Source: Alphaproteobacteria bacterium
GTDB taxonomy: Bacteria; Myxococcota_A; UBA796; GCA-2862545
Length of the DNA stretch: 64,000 bases
Direction: 5' to 3'
Assembly: GCA_020632875.1 (NCBI GenBank)
Contig: JACKET010000002.1
Span: 627,633 to 691,632, forward strand
The number at the start of each line of letters is the position of its first letter. Position 1 is the first letter of the stretch. Positions 1 to 9,318 of this stretch are shown here, in pieces. A program made the position numbers and the translations under genes. Under the pieces are notes generated by a model, which was given only the letters and a program-made list of their open reading frames with translations, was not told the origin of the DNA and ran no database searches.

Positions 1-2
1 CG

Positions 3-194
3 CTCGCGCGGACGGTGCTCGATCCGACGGTGGGCGGCAAGACGCTGGTCTCGCAGATCCAGTGGGCGGTCGCGAATCGGAACTACGCGATGGCGCAGGC
101 GATGCTGCAGCAGCTCCGGCGCCGGGATGCCGAGCTGTACGAGCGACTGATGGCCGAGATGGGCGAGGGCCCGGGCGAGACGGACGGCGGCTGA
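3..194 (+). CDS. C-terminal fragment of an unidentified protein
   Basis: The frame is open from the left edge and ends at TGA 192-194, giving the last 63 residues of a gene that starts outside the window. Third codon positions are almost all G or C, as in the real genes here. The fragment is largely helical in character, with a run of Met, Gln, Leu and Arg (AMAQAMLQQLRRRDAEL) that looks like an amphipathic helix, and it ends in a Gly/Glu-rich tail. No family can be named from this piece. It points toward the recD end of the recCBD operon, so the two transcription units converge. Confidence 0.6.
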   Translation, partial: LARTVLDPTVGGKTLVSQIQWAVANRNYAMAQAMLQQLRRRDAELYERLMAEMGEGPGETDGG

Positions 195-398
195 TCCGCG
201 TTCACGATCCCGAAACGCTCCGGGGTCCACTTGAAGTCCGGCCCGCTTCGGGCGACCGTCTCCGCGCGGACTGTGGCGTCGACCTCGGGGATGTGCGCCG
301 GGCGACATCCGGGAAGAACGTCGGGCTGGCACTACGCTGGGAAGAACGAGCTTTCTCGAATGATGCAGCGCGTGCGGGACGAGTGGTACATCCGGGGT
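195..398. other. Intergenic region between convergent genes
   Basis: About 200 nt between the partial gene and the end of recD. No frame has convincing codon use. The only structure noticed is a 10-nt direct repeat GGGAAGAACG at 311-320 and 339-348. No clear hairpin terminator was seen. Confidence 0.4.
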
Positions 399-2222
399 TC
401 ATCGACACATCCCGGCCAACCGCGACATCCGCTCGATCCGCGCCTCGACCCCCGCGACCCAAACCTCCTCCGGCCCGAGCACCGTCACCCGCGCCGAAGC
501 CCGCGTGACCCCCGTGTAGAGCAGCTCCCGCGTCACCAGCGGCGAGACCTCGCGCGGCAACACCAGCACCACGTGCGCGTATTCGCTGCCCTGGCTCTTG
601 TGGACCGTCGTCACGAACACCGTCTCGTGCTCCGGCAGGAGCGCCGGCGGCACCGCCCGCGGCTCGCCCTTCCGGGCCGTCTCGAACCACACCCGCAGGC
701 TGTTCGGGTCGTCTGGCGAGCCCAGCACGACGCCCACGTCGCCGTTGTACAGCTTCAGGTCGTGGTCGTTCTTCGTGATCATCACCGGCCGGCCCGCGTA
801 CCAGTCCACCTCCGGGGGCACGCCGAGCTGCTGCCGGACCCTCGCCTCCAGGTGCGCGTTCAGCGAATCCACCCCGAGCACACCGGCCCGATGGGCACCG
901 AGCACCCGCAACGACCGCAGCAGGTCTAGCGCTTCGGTGGGCGTACTCGCCTTCGCCACGGCCAGGTAGGGCTCGAGGACGGCCGCCTCGACCTGGGCGA
1001 GCGCGCCCTCGGTGGACCGCTCCAGCGGCACGATGGCGACATCGGGCAGGTCTGCACGCATGAGGACGGCGAGCGCCCCCGGACCGTCGCCGGCGTTGAC
1101 CTGCTGGGCGAGCTCCTCGATGCCGGCCTGGAAGCGCCAGGTGTAGGTGAGGATGGTGAGGGCGTCCCCCGCGGCGGGCTCGGCACCGGCGGCCTCCCGG
1201 CCCGACGGGTCACAGCCGGCCGCGACCCAGGCGTCGCGGAGCGTGCTGGAGACCGGACCCGAGCACGCCGCACAGAGGTCCGCGAAGACGCTGCCGATCT
1301 CGACGGAGGCGAGCTGGTCGGGGTCCCCGAGGAGCAGGATGCGCGCCCCCGGCGGTACGGCGTCGAGGAGCTTCGTCATGAGCGGGAGGTCCACCATGGA
1401 TGCCTCGTCCACGATGAGCAGGTCGAGCGGCAGCGGGTCCTCGGCGCAGTGGCGGAACCGCGACCTGCCGGCCCAGCCGAGCATGCGGTGGATGGTGGAC
1501 GCCTGCACGTCGAGCCCGGTGCGCAGGGACGCGGGTATCCACTCCTCCGCGCGCATCCGGATGGACTCGCTCATCCGCGCGGCGGCCTTGCCGGTGGGCG
1601 CGGCGAGGCGGATGCGGAGGGGGCGGCGGGTGCGCTCGGTCTCGAGCGTCTGGAGGAGGGCGAGGAGCTTGACCACCACGGCGGTCTTGCCGGTCCCAGG
1701 GCCGCCGGCGACCATCGCGAAGCCCCGGTAGGTCGCCGTAATCGCGGCGCGGAGCTGGAGCGCGGCCTTGGGGTCTCCGAAGTCGAGCTGGCGGAGGAGG
1801 TCCGCGAGGCGGGCGGCGTCGACCGGGCGGTTCGGCTCGGCGAGGCGGGTGCGGACGAGGGACGCGAGGCGGTCCTGGTAGGCCCAGGTGCGCTCGAGGT
1901 AGAGGTCGGTCCCGTCGAGGACGAGCGGCGCCGGGCGCTTGTCGGCAGGGGTGCGGACGAGGTCGGGCACAGCGCGGAGGGCCGTGGCCCAGGCATCCGG
2001 AGCCGGCAGCGACGGGACCGGAGCGTCGGTACGTCGGGCGAGGCTCGTGGCGGCGCGGGTGAGGTCGACGCCGACGTCCCCTTCGGAGATGGCGCGGGAG
2101 GCGAGGGCGGCGCCGAGGAGGACGGCGTCGTCGTCGGTGTGGGCGAGGCGGGCGAGGGCCTCGGCGAACCGCGTGTCGAGCGGGCCGACGAGGCCGAGCT
2201 CGCGAAGGGTGGTGAGGGTCAC
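399..2222 (-). CDS. recD: RecBCD enzyme subunit RecD (5'-3' helicase)
   Basis: 607-aa superfamily 1B helicase, the fast 5'-3' motor of RecBCD in double-strand-break resection. Visible motifs are Walker A GGPGTGKT near residue 195, Walker B LLIVDEASMVDLP, and the C-terminal helicase motif TVHKSQGSEY followed by ELLYTGVTRA. Length matches E. coli RecD (608 aa). The GTG start at 2222 overlaps the recB stop by four bases (GTGA), implying translational coupling; the open frame continues upstream to 5891, but that extension is only the shifted shadow of recB. It is last of three co-directional genes (recC, recB, recD). Family assignment is firm from motifs and context. Confidence 0.93.
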   Translation of the reverse strand: MTLTTLRELGLVGPLDTRFAEALARLAHTDDDAVLLGAALASRAISEGDVGVDLTRAATSLARRTDAPVPSLPAPDAWATALRAVPDLVRTPADKRPAPLVLDGTDLYLERTWAYQDRLASLVRTRLAEPNRPVDAARLADLLRQLDFGDPKAALQLRAAITATYRGFAMVAGGPGTGKTAVVVKLLALLQTLETERTRRPLRIRLAAPTGKAAARMSESIRMRAEEWIPASLRTGLDVQASTIHRMLGWAGRSRFRHCAEDPLPLDLLIVDEASMVDLPLMTKLLDAVPPGARILLLGDPDQLASVEIGSVFADLCAACSGPVSSTLRDAWVAAGCDPSGREAAGAEPAAGDALTILTYTWRFQAGIEELAQQVNAGDGPGALAVLMRADLPDVAIVPLERSTEGALAQVEAAVLEPYLAVAKASTPTEALDLLRSLRVLGAHRAGVLGVDSLNAHLEARVRQQLGVPPEVDWYAGRPVMITKNDHDLKLYNGDVGVVLGSPDDPNSLRVWFETARKGEPRAVPPALLPEHETVFVTTVHKSQGSEYAHVVLVLPREVSPLVTRELLYTGVTRASARVTVLGPEEVWVAGVEARIERMSRLAGMCR

Positions 2223-5200
2223 GCGGCACCTCCGAGCGCGTCGTCGAGGGCCTGGAGCAGCGCGGGCGGCGGTCGGTCGAAGAACACGCCGTGGCCGGGC
2301 CGCGCGGGGCTCATGCCGCGGAGGAAGAGGTAGGCGACGCCGCCGAAGTCCCGCTCCACATCGAAGCCCGGGATGCGGGCGCGGAGCAGGCGGACCAGCG
2401 CGACGGCGTAGAGGTGGTACTGCAGCGGGTAGAGCGCGTGCATCATCGGCTCGGCGAGCGCGTCGGGTGCGTAGTCCGCCCAGTCCGGGCCGAGGCGGTT
2501 GGTCTTGTAGTCCGCGAGGTACCAGCGGCCCTCGTGCCGGAAGACGAGGTCGATGCTCCCGGTGAGGAAGCCGCGCGCGGGGACGAACGCGAGCCGGCGT
2601 ACGTGCTCCCGCCACCGGTCGTCGAGGCCGGGCCCGAGGGGCCCGTCGAAGGCCTTCGCGAGCCGACGGGTGGTGAGGAGGTCCGCGCCCCCGTCGAGCC
2701 CGCCGAGGAGCGGGAGATGGAAGTCGAGCTCGGCCCAGCGGTCCTCGGGGGCGAGGTGCGCGAGCGCGAAGCCGTCCGGGAGGAGCGGGGCGTGGAGCGC
2801 ATCCGCGATGGCATCGGTGACGGAGGGCTCCCAGGCGGCGGGGAGGTTGTTCGCGACGAGGCCGGTGGCGACGAGGGGCTTCAGGCCGGCCGCTCCGGCG
2901 CGGAAGTCGTGGTGCTCGAGGGCTGCGTGCACGAGGTTCCCGAAGCGTGCGCTGCCGGGGATGTCGGTGAGGGGGACCGGATCCGAGCCGGGCACGACGG
3001 GCTCGGGGACCTCCTCGTCCGAGTCGTGGTCGACCTCGGGCCGCGGGTCGAGCGGGGAGACCGCGCGGGTGAGGCCGGTGAAGCTCGTCCGGCGCCACCA
3101 GGTGTCCGGCGGAGTGGGGCGATCCAGCGTCCCGGCGGCGAGGGGGCGCGTGTCGGGGGCGGAGGGCTCCCAGCGCTCGCGGTGCTCGGAGTCTTTCCAG
3201 TCGGCGAGGTCCCAGTCGATGCCGGAGTGCTTCGCGAGCGCGGTGAGGTCGGACTCGAGCCGGTCCTCGCGCGGGTTGTCCTTGAACCACTTCAGGCGAT
3301 CCCAGACCTCTCGCGACCAGCGGTCCTCCCGGCTGCCCATGAAGCCGCGCTGGTCGATGAGCCACGCGAGGGCTGCCCGTTCCCCACCGGCGCCGTGGTA
3401 GAGCACGCAGCGGTGCTCCGCGCGGGTGAGCGCGACGTAGATCAGGCGGAGGTCCTCGGCGAAGCCGTCCTCCCGCCGTCGGTCGAGCAGGGCCGCGTGC
3501 TGGGGGGAGCCGAGGTCGAGACGGCGACAGCCCGGGTGGTCGGGGTCGTCGACGACGAGGTTCTCCTCGTCCAGCCCGGACAGCCAGGACCCACCGAACA
3601 GCCACGGCGCCCACACCAGCGGGTACTGCAGCCCCTTGGCGCTGTGGACGGTGGCGCACTGGACGGCGGCGGCATCGGTCTCGACGCGGAGGGAGGCGTC
3701 CTCGGGGTCGAGTCCCGGACCGCCGGCTTCGAGCCAGGTGAGGAGGGCGGACTGGCTCGCGCGACGCTCGATCTCCACGCGCTGGAGGAGCTCTCCGAGG
3801 TGGCGGAGGTTCGTGAGCGAGCGTTCCCGCCCCTGGGAGAGGAGGCGCTGAGAGACACCGCCCTCGTCGAGCAGGGCGCGGACGACGGCGAGGATGCCGT
3901 GCTCCTCCCAGAGGCTCCGCCAGCGCCGGAAGCGGCCGGAGACCTCGACCCACCGGGCGTCCTGGCCCTGCATCGACACGAGCTCGGCAGCGGTGGTCCC
4001 CATGAGGTCGGTGAGCAGCGCCCGGCGCACGAGGTCCGTCCGGAGCGGCTCGTTCACGGCCCGGAGCACGTGGACGAGGTCGCCCTGCTCGGCAGAATCG
4101 AGGACCGACGCGTCGGAGCGCACGGTCGCCGGGACCCCGCGCGCGATGAGGGCGCGGGCGACCTCGCGGGCCTGGTCGTTGGAGCGGGTGAGCACCGCGC
4201 AGTCGCCGGGGCCGATGGGCCGCTCGCCGTCCTTGGTCTGGATGCGTCCGTTGCGCTTCAGCTCCCGGACCACGTCGTTGGCCACCATCTTCGGGAGGCG
4301 GGTCTCGCGGTCGTACTTCTCGATCCACCTGTACTGCCAGAGCTTCCGGCCGACGCGGGACAGCAGACGCACGTGCAGCGGGGGACGGCTGTCGCCGACC
4401 ATCCGGCTGGCGGGCTTCGCCGACTCCACTTCGGGGTACTCGATGTCCGGGTCGAACATCGGGGCCTTCATGATCTCTCGGGCGAACAGGTGGTTCACCG
4501 CCTTCACGAGGTCGTCGTCGGTGCGGTGGTTGTGCGCGAGTGAGGGGAGCCTGGTGCAGGCGCTCTCGGCGCGGCGGTAGGTCGAGAAGTCGGCCCCTCG
4601 GAAGCGGTAGATGGCCTGCTTCGGGTCGCCCACGAGGAACAGCCGGTCCCCGAAGAGGAGGCGGAAGATGTCCCACTGGCAGGGGTCGGTGTCCTGGAAC
4701 TCGTCCACCATCGCGGCGTCGTAACGGCGGCGGACGGCGTCGCGGAGGCGGTCGAGCCTCTGGTCCAGGAGGGGCTCCTGCACGTGACGGAGCAGCGAGT
4801 CGAAGGTGAGGGCGTTCCGCTGCCGGAGGAGCGCGTCTACACGGGCCCGGGAGGCCCGGACGATCTCGTGCTTCAACGACAGCTTCCAGTCGCGGAGCTG
4901 CGGCTCCAGCTTCCGCTTCTCGTCCGCGAGGGCCTGCAGCGCGTCGCAGAGCGGGTGGCTCGGCGTGGTCTGCCCCTGGACCGTGCAGAGGCGGAGGAAG
5001 TCGTAGGTGAGCTCGGACACGTGCTCGGGGAGGGCCTTCCCGGGGACCGGGTCGGTATCGAGCCAGCCGGGGAGCGCTTCGAGGTGCTTGCCCATCCGGT
5101 TGGCGGTGATGGCGGCGGTGATGCCCTTCGCAGAGTCCCGCCGGCTGTGGATGGTGGGGCTCTTCGCAACGGTGCCGACGAGCGTGTCGCCGTGGTCCTC

Positions 5201-5875
5201 CACCGCGCGGTGCGCGGCCCGGAGGAGGTCGAACCAGGGGCCGAGGTCGACGGGCTCGGGCGTCCCCGGGTCGTCGGGAGCGATGATCAGGCTCGGGTCG
5301 GCGGCCTTCTTCGCGACGTCCCGCATGACCTTCCGGGTGATTCCGAGGGCGTGGAAGCTGGTCAGCGTCGCGACCGGCGCGTCGTGGGTGTGGCGGAGCC
5401 AGAAGTCGTCCACCACGGCCTCGAAGAGGGGGTCGGTGCTCCCGAGCATCTCCGTCGCGAAGGGGGCGCCCGCTTCGAACGCGGCCTCGGTGAGGACCCG
5501 CGCGCAGAAGCCGTGGATGGTGGTGATGCAGCAGGTGTCGAACGCCACGAGGGTCTGCCAGGCGCGCTCCGCCTTCTCTTCCGCCGTCCTGTCGGCGACC
5601 CTTGCCTTCACCCAGGTGCCGATGGACTCGTCCGGCTCCTTCCAGGTCTCCCCCGCGAGGAGGCGCAACAGCCCCTCCCGCGCCTGGACGAACCGCTCGC
5701 GGATCCGGTCCCGGAGCTCTCCCGCGGCGGCCTCGGTGAAGGTGACGACGACGACGCGGCGCAGGTCCTGCCCCTCGTCGAGCACCAGATCGCGGAGGAG
5801 GTCGACGATGCGGAACGTCTTGCCCGTGCCCGCGCTCGCGGGGAGGAGGGTGGTCTCGTGGGGGATGGCGCTCAT
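2219..5875 (-). CDS. recB: RecBCD enzyme subunit RecB (3'-5' helicase/nuclease)
   Basis: 1218-aa UvrD-like superfamily 1A helicase fused to a RecB-family nuclease. Walker A PASAGTGKT lies at residues 12-20 and motif II DEFQDTDP near 390. The C-terminal nuclease shows GSIDLVFR near 1107 and the DYKTN metal/catalytic motif near 1121. With RecC and RecD it should form the heterotrimer that unwinds and degrades DNA ends and loads RecA. The ATG at 5875 overlaps the recC stop (ATGA), and the stop overlaps the recD GTG. Length is close to E. coli RecB (1180 aa), and all key motifs are intact, so the enzyme is expected to be active. Confidence 0.95.
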   Translation of the reverse strand: MSAIPHETTLLPASAGTGKTFRIVDLLRDLVLDEGQDLRRVVVVTFTEAAAGELRDRIRERFVQAREGLLRLLAGETWKEPDESIGTWVKARVADRTAEEKAERAWQTLVAFDTCCITTIHGFCARVLTEAAFEAGAPFATEMLGSTDPLFEAVVDDFWLRHTHDAPVATLTSFHALGITRKVMRDVAKKAADPSLIIAPDDPGTPEPVDLGPWFDLLRAAHRAVEDHGDTLVGTVAKSPTIHSRRDSAKGITAAITANRMGKHLEALPGWLDTDPVPGKALPEHVSELTYDFLRLCTVQGQTTPSHPLCDALQALADEKRKLEPQLRDWKLSLKHEIVRASRARVDALLRQRNALTFDSLLRHVQEPLLDQRLDRLRDAVRRRYDAAMVDEFQDTDPCQWDIFRLLFGDRLFLVGDPKQAIYRFRGADFSTYRRAESACTRLPSLAHNHRTDDDLVKAVNHLFAREIMKAPMFDPDIEYPEVESAKPASRMVGDSRPPLHVRLLSRVGRKLWQYRWIEKYDRETRLPKMVANDVVRELKRNGRIQTKDGERPIGPGDCAVLTRSNDQAREVARALIARGVPATVRSDASVLDSAEQGDLVHVLRAVNEPLRTDLVRRALLTDLMGTTAAELVSMQGQDARWVEVSGRFRRWRSLWEEHGILAVVRALLDEGGVSQRLLSQGRERSLTNLRHLGELLQRVEIERRASQSALLTWLEAGGPGLDPEDASLRVETDAAAVQCATVHSAKGLQYPLVWAPWLFGGSWLSGLDEENLVVDDPDHPGCRRLDLGSPQHAALLDRRREDGFAEDLRLIYVALTRAEHRCVLYHGAGGERAALAWLIDQRGFMGSREDRWSREVWDRLKWFKDNPREDRLESDLTALAKHSGIDWDLADWKDSEHRERWEPSAPDTRPLAAGTLDRPTPPDTWWRRTSFTGLTRAVSPLDPRPEVDHDSDEEVPEPVVPGSDPVPLTDIPGSARFGNLVHAALEHHDFRAGAAGLKPLVATGLVANNLPAAWEPSVTDAIADALHAPLLPDGFALAHLAPEDRWAELDFHLPLLGGLDGGADLLTTRRLAKAFDGPLGPGLDDRWREHVRRLAFVPARGFLTGSIDLVFRHEGRWYLADYKTNRLGPDWADYAPDALAEPMMHALYPLQYHLYAVALVRLLRARIPGFDVERDFGGVAYLFLRGMSPARPGHGVFFDRPPPALLQALDDALGGAA

Positions 5876-8800
5876 GGCTGGAGATCCTCACGGACGGCCA
5901 ACGCGGGCTCCCAGACCTGTCGGGCGAGCTCGAGCGGCTCGGGCTCGGCGCTCGGGAGGAGGCTGGCGAGGTCCGTCTTCGGGCTGAAGGGGCGGGCGTA
6001 GCCGAGGACCCAGCTGTCCACGAGCTTCTCGGCGTCCGACCTCCGGTCCCACATCCTCTTCTCGCCGTTGTGGGCGGACCACTCGTTGCCCGGGTCGGCG
6101 GCGTGGGCCTCCCATGCGTCGTGGGACACGTCCGCCCAGAACAGCAGCGGCGCGTTCAGGCCCGGCTCCACCCACAAGCAGAGCGTCTCGAGCGTCTTCA
6201 TGGCCTCCTCGGGAGAGACCGGGCCGAACCAGACGCCGCCCCGGGGGCCGATGACGGTGGAGGTCCCGGACCAACCGCTCGCGTGGAGGGCGAGGTGGTG
6301 GATCCAGGCGTCGAGCTGGTGTCGGGGATGAACGCGCCCCGGGATCACCACGACCCGACCGACGGCGAAGAGGCGGTCCACCCGGCCGGAGAGGCGGATC
6401 GAGAGGTCGAGGTCCACGTCCAGCGGGGGGATGGGCTGTGAAAGATCCGGAGCGACATGACGAATCAGCCCAACGATCTCCTCGAGCGACGCCCCGAGCG
6501 CGACCTCGCCCGGCGTTCCGAGGGGCAGCGTCGCCCCGCGCCGGTGCCGACGCGCGACCGCCCCGTCGGGGTCGAGCGATTCGCCGGACAGCGCCGCCCG
6601 GAGCACCGCGTCGGAGAGCGACCACTGCTCGAGCGCGTCGAGGTCGAAGGGCAGGGCCGCAGACAGCTCCACCTCGTCCTCGAACAGGCGCAGGCCGAGC
6701 CTCCGGCGGACGAGCTGGGTCGGCGGGTGGCGCCAGAACCGCCAGAGCTCCGTCAGGGTGAGCTCTTTCGGCACGTCCGCGGGCGCACACGGCTCCAGCA
6801 CGTCGGCGAACCGCTTCCGTGCTGCCTCCGGAGCCTCCCGGCCGGTCCGCCAGGCCTCCGCCGCTGCGGCCATGCGCCGGTCGTGGCTCCGCCCGTCCAC
6901 GAACAGGTCCGGGGACCAGGGCTGGAGCGGGTGCTCCACCCGGATGCGCCTGCGGGCGTCCTCGTCCGTCACCATCGTCGACAGCGTCTCGAGGAGCTCC
7001 GCCACCGGGACCGCCAGGGGCAGCGTGCGCCCGGTGCGCTCGGAGCGGCCGGTGCAGGTGATCACCACGTGGTCGCGGGCGCTGAGCAGGGCCTCGAGGA
7101 ACAGCGCGCGGTCGTCGGCGCGGGCGTCGCGGTCGCCAGGACGGGGCTCGAGCGCCATCCGGTCGTAGCCCGGACGCGGCTGCACGCGTGGGTACTTCTC
7201 GTCGTCGATGCCGAGCATGCACACCACACGGAACGGAATCGAGCGCAGCGGCACGAGCTCGCACACCGTGATCGCCCCGCCCAGGAAGCCCTGGCCGGGC
7301 TCGCGGGCGGCGAACCGGTCGCCGAGCAGCGCGCGGATCGTGCGGAGGTCCACCGTGTCGGTGATGCCCGCATCCGACGCGTGCTCGGCGAGCTCGCTGA
7401 GCGTGTCGAGCACCTGCCGCTTCTGCCACGCCCGGTCGGACGTGTCGTCCAGCAGGCGGTCTGTCGCCGTCGCGATGCGCGCGAACCACGCCGCCGGCTC
7501 GCGGTCGGAGCCCAGCGCCTCGACTTCGGCCACCAGCGTCTCCGCGAAGTCCACCAGCCCGCCGAGGACCGCGCGGTCGTCCTTCGCCTCCACCCCCGTG
7601 CCGGGAGCGTGCCCGAGAAGCTCCGCGTGGGTGGGATCCGCGAGCGCCTGGCCGAGCAGCAGCCGGTCGAGCGCGAAGCGCCACGTGAACCGGTCGTCCG
7701 GGGGGAGGTCGAGAGAGGCCCGATGCGCGGCGTCCCGCCCCCACCGCACGCCCGCTTCGACGAGCAGCTCGTGCGCGCGGGGCAGGCTCGCCGCGTCGAG
7801 GCCGAAGCGCTCCCGGACGGGGTCGAGCGCCAGCATCTCCATCACCGCAGGGGCTTCGAACCGGGAGTCCACGAGGTCGAGCAGCCGGAGCAGCGCCTCC
7901 GCGGCCTGGTTCTCGGACCGCACGCCGCGGTCGGCCATCCGGAAGGGCAGGGCGGGGAAGCCGGCGGGATGGGCGCTCGCGTCCGTCCACCGCGGCGACC
8001 CGTCACCGAACACCGCTTCGACGAGCGGCGCGTACATCTCGACATCCGGGCTCATCACCACGATGTCGCGAGGCTGGAGCGTCGGGTCGTCGAGCAGGTC
8101 GAGCAGCACGTCACGGAGCGCCTGGACCTGGCGGAGCGGCGAGGTGCAGACATGGACCTGTACGGAATTGTCCATGTCCTTCATGACGAATGGGCGGATC
8201 ATGTTGTCGTGGAGGTCGGCCTGGAGCGCAGTGAGTAGCGTGGCTCGCTCGGGCGGCTCGCAGGGCAGCAGGTCGTGCACGACGTTCTGGCAGCGCAGGG
8301 CGGCGAGCTCGAAGTCGCGCGCGAGAGTGCCCATGCTCGCGAGGAGCGGGTGCGCTGGGCGGAGGCCGGGTCGGTCGAGCGCCCCGAGAAGATCCCGCTC
8401 GGGGATGTCGCGCCATTCGTTCGCAGCTTCCTCGAGCTTCACCCATGCGGCAGGGGAGGGGTGGAGCGCGAACAGGTGCAGCTCCCGGTCGCCGGCCAGG
8501 CGGGCCACGACCTTCAGGGTGAGCGGCGGGAGCGTCGTCACGCTGAACAGCAGCACGCGCCCGCGGGGCGCGGGGACCCTGGATGCGGTGGCGAGCCGGT
8601 CGGCCCAGGCCGTCAGGTGGGTGGCGCCGAGACGGGCTTCCACCGCGCGCCAGACGGGGGCTTCCCAGTCTTCGCCTTCGGTGGCGGACTGCCAGGCGTG
8701 GACGAGGTCGGGCCGGTACGTGCCGTAGGCCTGGAAGACACCCGCCAGGCGCTGGCAGAGCGTGACGAGGCGCAGGGTGTGCTCGGTGGGGCCCTCTGCG

Positions 8801-9147
8801 TCGAGATATGCGCGCACGGGTGCGAGCTGGGGCAGGTCGAGCAGGGCGGGAAGCGTCGCGAGCAGCGCCCAGAGCAGGCGCGGCTGGGCCCAGGCGCGGA
8901 AGTCGGCCGCCTCACCGAGGGCTTCGGCGGCGAGGCGCGCGACGAGCTCGTCGGGGCGGACGAACTCGACGGCGCTGCAGATGCCGTTTTGTTGGGCGAC
9001 CTGCATCGCGAGCCACTGCTCGAGCCCCCCGGAGTGGACGGCGAGGGTGTCGGTCGCCATCGGGTCGGCAGGCGGGATCGCGAGGATCGCGGCGAGCTTC
9101 GCGGCGAGGACTTCGGGGTGTGCGGAGCGGTGGACGACGAGGGGCAT
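5872..9147 (-). CDS. recC: RecBCD enzyme subunit RecC
   Basis: 1091-aa first gene of the operon. RecC is the Chi-recognition and strand-separating scaffold of RecBCD, built from an inactivated helicase and an inactivated nuclease domain. Consistent with that, no Walker A motif is seen. The N-terminus (VHRSAHPEVLAAKLA, then GGLEQWLAMQVAQQNGICSAVEF) is typical of RecC, where the 'Q-N-GI-A' stretch is conserved. E. coli RecC is 1122 aa. The ATG at 9147 has no strong Shine-Dalgarno sequence but is the first start in the frame with good codon use. The stop overlaps recB by four bases. The promoter presumably lies in 9148-9318, but none is obvious. Confidence 0.93.
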   Translation of the reverse strand: MPLVVHRSAHPEVLAAKLAAILAIPPADPMATDTLAVHSGGLEQWLAMQVAQQNGICSAVEFVRPDELVARLAAEALGEAADFRAWAQPRLLWALLATLPALLDLPQLAPVRAYLDAEGPTEHTLRLVTLCQRLAGVFQAYGTYRPDLVHAWQSATEGEDWEAPVWRAVEARLGATHLTAWADRLATASRVPAPRGRVLLFSVTTLPPLTLKVVARLAGDRELHLFALHPSPAAWVKLEEAANEWRDIPERDLLGALDRPGLRPAHPLLASMGTLARDFELAALRCQNVVHDLLPCEPPERATLLTALQADLHDNMIRPFVMKDMDNSVQVHVCTSPLRQVQALRDVLLDLLDDPTLQPRDIVVMSPDVEMYAPLVEAVFGDGSPRWTDASAHPAGFPALPFRMADRGVRSENQAAEALLRLLDLVDSRFEAPAVMEMLALDPVRERFGLDAASLPRAHELLVEAGVRWGRDAAHRASLDLPPDDRFTWRFALDRLLLGQALADPTHAELLGHAPGTGVEAKDDRAVLGGLVDFAETLVAEVEALGSDREPAAWFARIATATDRLLDDTSDRAWQKRQVLDTLSELAEHASDAGITDTVDLRTIRALLGDRFAAREPGQGFLGGAITVCELVPLRSIPFRVVCMLGIDDEKYPRVQPRPGYDRMALEPRPGDRDARADDRALFLEALLSARDHVVITCTGRSERTGRTLPLAVPVAELLETLSTMVTDEDARRRIRVEHPLQPWSPDLFVDGRSHDRRMAAAAEAWRTGREAPEAARKRFADVLEPCAPADVPKELTLTELWRFWRHPPTQLVRRRLGLRLFEDEVELSAALPFDLDALEQWSLSDAVLRAALSGESLDPDGAVARRHRRGATLPLGTPGEVALGASLEEIVGLIRHVAPDLSQPIPPLDVDLDLSIRLSGRVDRLFAVGRVVVIPGRVHPRHQLDAWIHHLALHASGWSGTSTVIGPRGGVWFGPVSPEEAMKTLETLCLWVEPGLNAPLLFWADVSHDAWEAHAADPGNEWSAHNGEKRMWDRRSDAEKLVDSWVLGYARPFSPKTDLASLLPSAEPEPLELARQVWEPALAVREDLQP

Positions 9148-9318
9148 GGGCGACCATCGGGGGAGCGGGAGAGGTTACCCCGAGCGGAGTGTCCATGTTT
9201 CCCAGACCGGCGACAGGTCCACGCGATTGGCGCGTCGAGCTCCACGGGTGTTGCCTGAGTCGAAAGCGCCACGGCTCGATCGAGCGTCACCGGGCGGCGT
9301 TCGTCGTTGCGACACGAC

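Noticed and set aside
399..5891. Single 1830-aa minus-strand frame covering recD and beyond
   Set aside because: Only the part from GTG 2222 is RecD; the N-terminal extension is the out-of-frame shadow of recB and is Arg/Pro-rich.
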